In this document: positions 6,457 to 11,206 of the stretch, piece by piece
Position numbering within the stretch: position 1 is the stretch's first letter
Layout of the letters: each line of letters starts with the position of its first letter
NCBI GenBank assembly: GCA_903856875.1
Contig: CAIODE010000018.1
Location: 1-11,206 of the forward strand
Origin: an uncultured Burkholderiales bacterium
Lineage (GTDB): Bacteria > Pseudomonadota > Gammaproteobacteria > Burkholderiales > Burkholderiaceae_C
Direction: 5' to 3'
DNA length: 11,206 nucleotides
Program-made: the position numbers and the translations under genes
The notes under the pieces: model-generated
What the model saw: only the letters and a program-made list of their open reading frames with translations
Told to the model about the DNA's origin: nothing
The model's database searches: none

Positions 6457-7881
6457 CTAAATTTTAATCACTCTGCCAGGGTTCATGATGTTCTGAGGGT
6501 CCAAGGCCTGTTTGATGGCTTTCATCATGGCCAAGGCTGTGGGATCTTTGTGGTGTGTGAGTTTGTCGGCTTTGAGACTACCGATGCCGTGTTCGGCACT
6601 GATCGAGCCATTAAAAGCTTGGACTTTGTCAAACACCCAAGTATTTACTTCGTCTTCGTGGTCGCGTAAAAAGGCGGGCCCATCTGCCCCCTGTGGTGCT
6701 TGCACGTTGTAATGCAAATTGCCATCACCCAAATGCCCAAAATTAACCAAGCGAATGCCGGGTATTTTGGCTTGGAGCAATGCATCGGTTTCAGCCACAA
6801 ATTGTGGAATGAGCGAGACGGGTACGCTGATGTCATGCTTGATGTTCAAGCCTTCATCGACTTGAGCCAAGGGAATGGTTTCCCGAATTTGCCAAAGACT
6901 CTTGGCCTGCGCCAAACTTTCAGCGACCACCGCATCTGTGACCCAGCCATTTTCCATGGCTGCTTCCATCAAAGCCTCAAAGCCTACGCGGGCATGTGCT
7001 TCAGACTCGGAGTCAGAGTTTTCCAGCAAAACGCACCAAGGGGTTTCTTTGAAAAATGGCACTCTGAGGTGTGGGTGATGTTTGTCGACCAAACTCAGTG
7101 CAAATTGCCCCATCACTTCAAAACCAGTAAGGCCCGCGCTGAGTCGCTCATGCGCCAAACCCAATAAAGACACAGCAGCTTCCATGCTTGGAACGGCAGC
7201 CCAAGCCGTGAGTTGGGCTACGGGCTGAGGATAGATTTTCATGCAAGCTGCTGTGATGACGCCCAATGTGCCTTCACTGCCAATCATGAGGTTGCGCAAA
7301 TCGTAGCCGGTATTGTCTTTGCGAAGACCCGACAAGCCATGCCAAATTTCGCCTTTGGCCGTGACCACTTCTAAGCCTAAGCACAGCTCGCGCGTGTTGC
7401 CAAAGCGAACCACCTGTGTGCCGCCAGCGTTGGTACCCAAATTGCCACCGAGGGTGCAACTGCCTTCGGCTGCCAAACTCAATGGAAAAAGGTAACCCGC
7501 TTTTTCAACATGCTCTTGAACACTTTGCAAAATGCAGCCAGCCTCGGCTACAACCGTGAGGTTGGCGGGGTCAAGCGCGCGGATGTTGTTCATTCTTTGC
7601 AAGCTTAGAACCACTTGTTGTCCAGATTCATCTGGCACAGAGCCAACGACCAAACCGGTGTTGCCACCTTGGGGAACAATGCTGGTAAAGGTGTTGGCAC
7701 AGGCCTTCACAACGGCAGCGACTTCTTGCACATTGGCTGGCCTGACGACGGCCAAGGCCCTGCCATGTGAGCGCTTGCGCCAATCACGTTCCCATGCACT
7801 GAGATCTGTTTGAGGATCATCGTGGGTCAGTACGTTTGCATCACCGCAGATTCGGCGCAAGTTTTCTAACAAAGCACTCAT
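6457..7881 (-). CDS. FAD-linked D-2-hydroxyacid dehydrogenase (D-2-hydroxyglutarate dehydrogenase-like)
   Basis: A 474-residue flavoenzyme of the FAD-linked oxidase (PCMH-type/GlcD C-terminal) family, which oxidises D-2-hydroxyacids to 2-oxoacids and passes electrons to a quinone or electron-transfer flavoprotein. The FAD domain shows VPQGGNTGL (69-77), [11 protein letters not shown] (144-154) and [20 protein letters not shown] (188-207). The C-terminal domain has WQIRE (330-334), the metal-site motif GHLGDGNLH (382-390) and SAEHGIG (428-434). The PQGGNTG...GSVP and [15 protein letters not shown] stretches resemble D-2-hydroxyglutarate dehydrogenase more than glycolate oxidase GlcD. D-lactate dehydrogenase is the main alternative. 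No signal peptide or membrane segment is seen. It starts 9 bases after the DUF2069 stop, suggesting one message. A weak or absent Shine-Dalgarno fits coupling. Family is certain; substrate is by resemblance. Confidence 0.88.
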   Translation of the reverse strand: MSALLENLRRICGDANVLTHDDPQTDLSAWERDWRKRSHGRALAVVRPANVQEVAAVVKACANTFTSIVPQGGNTGLVVGSVPDESGQQVVLSLQRMNNIRALDPANLTVVAEAGCILQSVQEHVEKAGYLFPLSLAAEGSCTLGGNLGTNAGGTQVVRFGNTRELCLGLEVVTAKGEIWHGLSGLRKDNTGYDLRNLMIGSEGTLGVITAACMKIYPQPVAQLTAWAAVPSMEAAVSLLGLAHERLSAGLTGFEVMGQFALSLVDKHHPHLRVPFFKETPWCVLLENSDSESEAHARVGFEALMEAAMENGWVTDAVVAESLAQAKSLWQIRETIPLAQVDEGLNIKHDISVPVSLIPQFVAETDALLQAKIPGIRLVNFGHLGDGNLHYNVQAPQGADGPAFLRDHEDEVNTWVFDKVQAFNGSISAEHGIGSLKADKLTHHKDPTALAMMKAIKQALDPQNIMNPGRVIKI

Positions 7882-7890
7882 ATTTGAATT

Positions 7891-8322
7891 TCAGTCTGAA
7901 GGTTTTGGTTCTTGAGAGCTGTCTAGGTTAAGGCTTTCGCGCGCCATTTGAAAGCGCCAGCGCACATGCAAGGCGCAAGCCGCAAACAAAATCACACACA
8001 AAATGGTTTCGGTCAGTGCGAGGCCGGCTGACCAGCCTTTGTCGCTCCAAGCGCGAACCACGCCTTCGGTGAAATAAAGCCAAATCATCAGGCTGACCCA
8101 TCGGTAGGTGTACATGCGATTTTTCAACAAACCGGCCAATGGCCAGCAAAGGGGAAGTACTTTAATGGCCCACCAAGAGCCACCTTCTCGCAAAGGTGCC
8201 AGCCACAATTCCCAAAGTAGTCCGACCAAAATAAGCGCTAAAAGACTGCCAACGGCAATCCATCGCGTTATTTCAATGGTCTTTGAGGTCAAAAAAGGGG
8301 TGTTGGGTGAAGAGTCGTTCAT
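7891..8322 (-). CDS. Small four-helix membrane protein, DUF2069 type
   Basis: A 143-residue inner-membrane protein of unknown function. Four hydrophobic segments are visible at about 21-42, 49-66, 74-90 and 98-120. WELWLAPLREGGSWWAIKVLPL and MYTYRWVSLMIWLYFTEGVVRAW have the look of the DUF2069 family, where a WLAP motif precedes the second helix. The tail is short, polar and presumably cytoplasmic. I chose the ATG at 8322; the reading frame stays open further upstream into yihY, but that part is polar, unrelated to the family and antisense to yihY. No clear ribosome binding site is present. It faces yihY across 21 bp and is followed closely by the dehydrogenase gene. In related Gram-negative genomes I recall such genes beside wrbA, which is not found here. 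Confidence 0.78.
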   Translation of the reverse strand: MNDSSPNTPFLTSKTIEITRWIAVGSLLALILVGLLWELWLAPLREGGSWWAIKVLPLCWPLAGLLKNRMYTYRWVSLMIWLYFTEGVVRAWSDKGWSAGLALTETILCVILFAACALHVRWRFQMARESLNLDSSQEPKPSD

Positions 8323-8343
8323 GGCGATGGCATCATACCGGTC

Positions 8344-9567
8344 ATGAACCCGATTGAATCCCTTAGCGCCACTTTGAGCGAAATGTTGCAGTTCCCATGG
8401 CGCCAAATGTTGCGCACGCTTTGGCGTCGTTTCCGTGAAGTTCGACTAGGAACGACAGCCAGTTCCCTGACTTTCACAACAGTTTTAGCCTTGGTACCCC
8501 TGTTTACGCTGGGTTTGGCCATTTTTACGGCGTTCCCCATCTTTTCCCAAGTTCAAGACCAGTTACAACGCTGGCTCATTGAAAGCTTGGTACCGGAAAG
8601 CATTTCCCGTCAGGTCTTGGGGTCTTTGACCCAGTTTTCACGAAAGGCCAGCCGGCTGGGCTTGGTGGGTTTGGTCGCAGTTGTGGTGGCCTCTTTGGCC
8701 TTGCTGGTCACGATTGACCGAACGCTGGGTCAAATTTGGCGAGTCAGCCGACAACGCCCATGGGCCCAACGCGTCCTCATCTACTGGGCTGGCCTCACGC
8801 TAGGGCCGCTTTTGGTAGGGGGCAGTTTGGCGATCTCATCCTATTTGTTCACGGGCTATCTTTCTGGCTTGGGTGATTGGTTGCCTGTTTCCGTCCGAAC
8901 TTTATTGGACCTGGTTGAATTTTGTTTGCTGGTGGCCTGCGTCACTGGCTTGTACTACTACTTGCCAAACACACGTGTGGATTGGCGGCACGCGTTGATT
9001 GGTGGCGTGGCGGTAGCCTTGGGTTTGGAGTTGGCCAAGAAAGTGTTGGCAGTTTATTTGGCGCAAATGCCCACTTACTCTGCCATTTACGGCGCGTTTT
9101 CTGCCGTGCCAATTTTATTGGTCTGGATCTATGTGATGTGGGTGGTGGTGTTGCTAGGTGCTGTGGTCACTGCCAGCTTGCCAGAAATTGGCCGACAGGC
9201 CAAACGACAAGCAGATGGTCCAGGCTGGTCATTCAGGTTGGCCTTGGAAATCTTGCGGTGCTTGTCGCTTGCACGATCAAGCTCGCCTCAAGGTCTTCGC
9301 ATGTCGCAGTTGGCCGATGAACTTCATATTGAACAGCGCCACGCACAGATTTCCTTGGATACTTTGCAAGAACTAAAGTGGGTGGGGCGCTTGGAGCAAC
9401 CCAACAGCAACATTGAAAGTGCGTGGGTGTTGTTGGTTGAGATGGAAAATACCTTGCTTGAGCCTTTGGTGCAAAAACTTTGTTTGCATCCCTCAGAGGC
9501 CACCGAGTTGCTTTGGCAGAAAACCCAGTTGACCAGCCTGAAGCTGGCCGATGTGATTAAAACTTGA
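8344..9567 (+). CDS. YihY/BrkB-family inner-membrane protein with C-terminal cytoplasmic domain
   Basis: A 407-residue membrane protein of the YihY/virulence factor BrkB (UPF0761, formerly mis-called ribonuclease BN) family; its molecular role is unsettled. Six hydrophobic segments lie at about 40-68, 104-126, 143-169, 186-208, 214-240 and 245-278. Family hallmarks are the basic N-terminal helix before SSLTFTTVLALVPLF, LPNTRVDWRHALIGG (207-221) and YSAIYGAFSAVPILLVWIYVMW (245-266). After the last helix about 125 soluble residues follow, including MSQLADELHIEQRHAQISLDTL and a KWVGRLEQ turn that read like a winged-helix unit. The ATG at 8344 has no Shine-Dalgarno and lies 21 bp from the divergent start. 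An in-frame ATG at 8383, preceded by GAGCG, would lose 13 residues and is possible. The gene converges on the P450 gene. Confidence 0.87.
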   Translation: MNPIESLSATLSEMLQFPWRQMLRTLWRRFREVRLGTTASSLTFTTVLALVPLFTLGLAIFTAFPIFSQVQDQLQRWLIESLVPESISRQVLGSLTQFSRKASRLGLVGLVAVVVASLALLVTIDRTLGQIWRVSRQRPWAQRVLIYWAGLTLGPLLVGGSLAISSYLFTGYLSGLGDWLPVSVRTLLDLVEFCLLVACVTGLYYYLPNTRVDWRHALIGGVAVALGLELAKKVLAVYLAQMPTYSAIYGAFSAVPILLVWIYVMWVVVLLGAVVTASLPEIGRQAKRQADGPGWSFRLALEILRCLSLARSSSPQGLRMSQLADELHIEQRHAQISLDTLQELKWVGRLEQPNSNIESAWVLLVEMENTLLEPLVQKLCLHPSEATELLWQKTQLTSLKLADVIKT

Positions 9568-9576
9568 TCTTGCCTG

Positions 9577-9598
9577 TCCACATGTTGGCGCCTGTGGA
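9577..9598. terminator. Weak stem-loop between converging yihY-type and P450 genes
   Basis: TCCACA (9577-9582) and TGTGGA (9593-9598) are perfect 6-bp inverted arms around a 10-base loop that contains the palindrome GGCGCC. The site falls in the 47-bp gap between two converging stop codons, where a bidirectional terminator would be expected. Neither strand has a T-run after the stem, so it is a weak candidate and may be incidental. Confidence 0.25.
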
Positions 9599-9614
9599 TT
9601 GAGAAGGCATGGGG

Positions 9615-10979
9615 TTAGTTTGTGATGAAGGGGGCTTTTAAAAAGCCTCTAAACCGAGCCCTGCCGCCCCGAGTGGGTGGCTCACTCAGATGATAATTTG
9701 GAAACCGATTTAAAAATCGACCGATGGCTACTCGCCCTTCAAGTCTAGCCAAACTGAGTCCTGCACATTGATGAACACCAAAGCCAAATGACAGGTGCTT
9801 GTTTGGCGTTCGCCTAAGATCAAGTGATTCGGGTGCGTTGAATTGAAAAGGGTCTCGATTGGCGGCACCAATGCACAAAGTGACCAATGCACCCTCAGGT
9901 AAATGAAGTCCGCCTATTTGAGTTGCTTTCACAGCGCGTCGATTGCTCAGTTGATTAGACGCTTCAAATCGCAAAAACTCATCGACCGCAACATTCAGAA
10001 CATGTGTTGCCAATTCTGCTTGCTGGCTGTTTTTTGCAGCCGACAGGTCAGACTTCAAGATAGCTTGTTGCATCGGATTTTCGATCAGGCTAATCAAGGC
10101 ATTGCCAATTAAATTGGTGGTGGTTTCGTGACCCGCATTCAGCAAAAATATACAGTTTTGAAGAAGCTCAACTTCACTTAAACTTTCTGTGGATGCTGGG
10201 TGGGCGCCGTTGATCAGTTCGCCTTGAATTAAGCGTGTAAGCACGTCTTGTTCTGGGTTGCCTGGATGTTTGCGCCTTTCGGCAACCAAATCGCGCAAAT
10301 AGCTGAGAAACTCCTGCACGCTGCGATGACCGAGCTCTTCTTGGGCTGAGGTGAGCCGAGGTTCCAAGGCGCCTAAGATCGCCAACGACCACCCCCTCAA
10401 TGGGTTTCGATCAGCATGCGGCACATTGAGCAAGTTGCCAATGACTTCTACTGGAATGGCAGAAGCAAAATCCTCGATCAAATCGCCATGTTGTTGATCT
10501 TCTAACCGATCCAAAAGGCTGTCTACCAACTGAATCAAGCCAGTTTCCATGGCATCGATGGCGCGCCTGGTGAGTGCGCCCATGATGAGTTTGCGAACCC
10601 GAGTGTGCCTAGGGGCATCGTTGAACACCAAGCTGTTGGTGTGGTGTTCGTACAGTGGTGCCTCATGTCCAGGCAGCGCATAGGGCGCTTGGTTAAAGGG
10701 CTCGTGGTTGTACTTTGGCGCAAACTCAACGCGCTTGTCGGAGCTGAATGTGGCGGCATCTCTGTAGACCGATACCAAGTCTTCATGTCGGGTTAAAAAG
10801 TAAGAACCATCGGGCATGCGTTTGATGGGCTCATGTTCGCGCAATGCCGCGTAGACGGGATAGGGGTTGGCCAAAAAATCAGCCGGTAAGGCACGCAAAT
10901 CCAAATCACGGGCGATGGTTTTTGCCAGCTCGGGCGACATGGGCGGGGTGATCAGCGTACGGATGTCGGGGGCGGTCAT
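9615..10979 (-). CDS. Soluble bacterial cytochrome P450
   Basis: A 454-residue heme-thiolate monooxygenase, expected to insert one oxygen atom into an organic substrate using electrons from a ferredoxin and reductase. There is no membrane anchor, so it should be cytoplasmic (class I type). The oxygen-activation helix has AGHETT at 282-287. The ExxR pair is Glu334/Arg337 in DEFLRF, and the heme loop FGFGVHQCAG (398-407) places the axial ligand at Cys405. DAPRHTRVRKL (121-131) is the usual C-helix stretch. All essential elements are present, so it looks intact, though the N-terminal part is somewhat longer than many soluble P450s. Its ATG overlaps the stop of an alpha/beta hydrolase gene (ATGA), so the two are co-translated. 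No redox partner gene is in the window. Substrate cannot be predicted; the hydrolase suggests an ester, lactone or similar catabolic step. Confidence 0.95.
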   Translation of the reverse strand: MTAPDIRTLITPPMSPELAKTIARDLDLRALPADFLANPYPVYAALREHEPIKRMPDGSYFLTRHEDLVSVYRDAATFSSDKRVEFAPKYNHEPFNQAPYALPGHEAPLYEHHTNSLVFNDAPRHTRVRKLIMGALTRRAIDAMETGLIQLVDSLLDRLEDQQHGDLIEDFASAIPVEVIGNLLNVPHADRNPLRGWSLAILGALEPRLTSAQEELGHRSVQEFLSYLRDLVAERRKHPGNPEQDVLTRLIQGELINGAHPASTESLSEVELLQNCIFLLNAGHETTTNLIGNALISLIENPMQQAILKSDLSAAKNSQQAELATHVLNVAVDEFLRFEASNQLSNRRAVKATQIGGLHLPEGALVTLCIGAANRDPFQFNAPESLDLRRTPNKHLSFGFGVHQCAGLSLARLEGRVAIGRFLNRFPNYHLSEPPTRGGRARFRGFLKAPFITN

Positions 10980-11206
10980 GGTGTGAGGAATTTCACCAGT
11001 GCATGCAGCACAGCATCAGGCGCTTCGGTCATCAGGGAGTGGCCCGCTTGGAGGTGAACGACCTGGCCTTGTTGCGCTTTGCCGATCAGGCTTTGGGCGG
11101 CTTTGGGCGGGGTCATTTGGTCGTGTTGACCCAGCACAAAGAGGGTGGGACATTGCACTTTCGCCATGGCCTCTTCGCCCAGCGTGTAGCTGTCGCAGGC
11201 TTTGAA
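10976..11206 (-). CDS. Alpha/beta hydrolase, partial (N-terminus outside window)
   Basis: The last 76 residues of an alpha/beta-fold hydrolase; the frame is open to the window edge. VQCPTLFVLGQHDQMTPPKAA contains the strand-7 acid, Asp29 of the fragment. VVHLQAGHSLMTEAPDAV supplies the catalytic histidine, His56, followed by the usual final helix. The nucleophile elbow is off the window. The pattern resembles enol-lactone hydrolases and esterases, but the fragment is too short to name a substrate. Its TGA overlaps the P450 ATG by 4 bp, placing it upstream of the P450 in the same transcript. There is no sign of a frameshift in what is visible. Confidence 0.88.
   Translation of the reverse strand, partial: FKACDSYTLGEEAMAKVQCPTLFVLGQHDQMTPPKAAQSLIGKAQQGQVVHLQAGHSLMTEAPDAVLHALVKFLTP

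Noticed and set aside
8323..8406. A 28-codon N-terminal extension of the DUF2069 protein
   Set aside because: It would be antisense to yihY, is polar, and does not resemble the short N-terminus expected before the first membrane helix. The ATG at 8322 is the simpler start.
9593..9601. A DnaA-box-like TGTGGATTG in the gap between the converging genes
   Set aside because: It is an imperfect single copy with no cluster of boxes, AT-rich unwinding region or replication gene nearby.

Overview
The window looks like ordinary chromosomal core from a betaproteobacterium, most likely a Burkholderiales/Comamonadaceae-type organism. This is judged from gene families and protein character, not from a marker gene. 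G+C is roughly half by eye. Genes are packed tightly, with start/stop overlaps (ATGA, TAATG, TTAA) and few strong Shine-Dalgarno sites. I see no rRNA, tRNA, CRISPR array, insertion sequence, phage gene or integration scar.

Layout from left to right. (1) The window opens inside an RluA-type pseudouridine synthase on the minus strand (3' end missing). An AT-rich 267-bp divergent gap follows, containing a bulged inverted repeat. (2) A plus-strand pair: a GNAT acetyltransferase and dusC (tRNA dihydrouridine synthase). (3) A minus-strand pair reading toward dusC: a Nudix hydrolase with a split Nudix box, and three bases after it a small Hpt-like protein whose 3' end overlaps dusC antisense by 80 bp. 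(4) A plus-strand short-chain dehydrogenase resembling the dehydrogenase unit of the peroxisomal multifunctional beta-oxidation enzyme, divergent from the Nudix gene across 50 bp. (5) A minus-strand run in transcription order: DUF2069-type membrane protein, FAD-linked D-2-hydroxyacid dehydrogenase, thyA, folA and an exonuclease III-family gene. (6) A plus-strand YihY/BrkB-type membrane protein. (7) A minus-strand alpha/beta hydrolase (5' end missing) overlapping a cytochrome P450 by 4 bp.

The clearest functional unit is thyA-folA. Thymidylate synthase turns methylene-THF into dihydrofolate, and DHFR reduces it back; the genes are fused at TAATG and followed 16 bases later by a DNA-repair nuclease. 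RluA and DusC are both RNA-modifying enzymes (RluA acts on tRNA and 23S rRNA) but sit in separate transcription units. The Nudix/SDR divergent pair may concern acyl-CoA metabolism. The P450/hydrolase pair is the most accessory-looking part. I found no convincing new multi-gene system. The points most worth a second look are the orphan Hpt-like protein, the split-box Nudix/MFE2-like SDR pair, and the P450-hydrolase unit.
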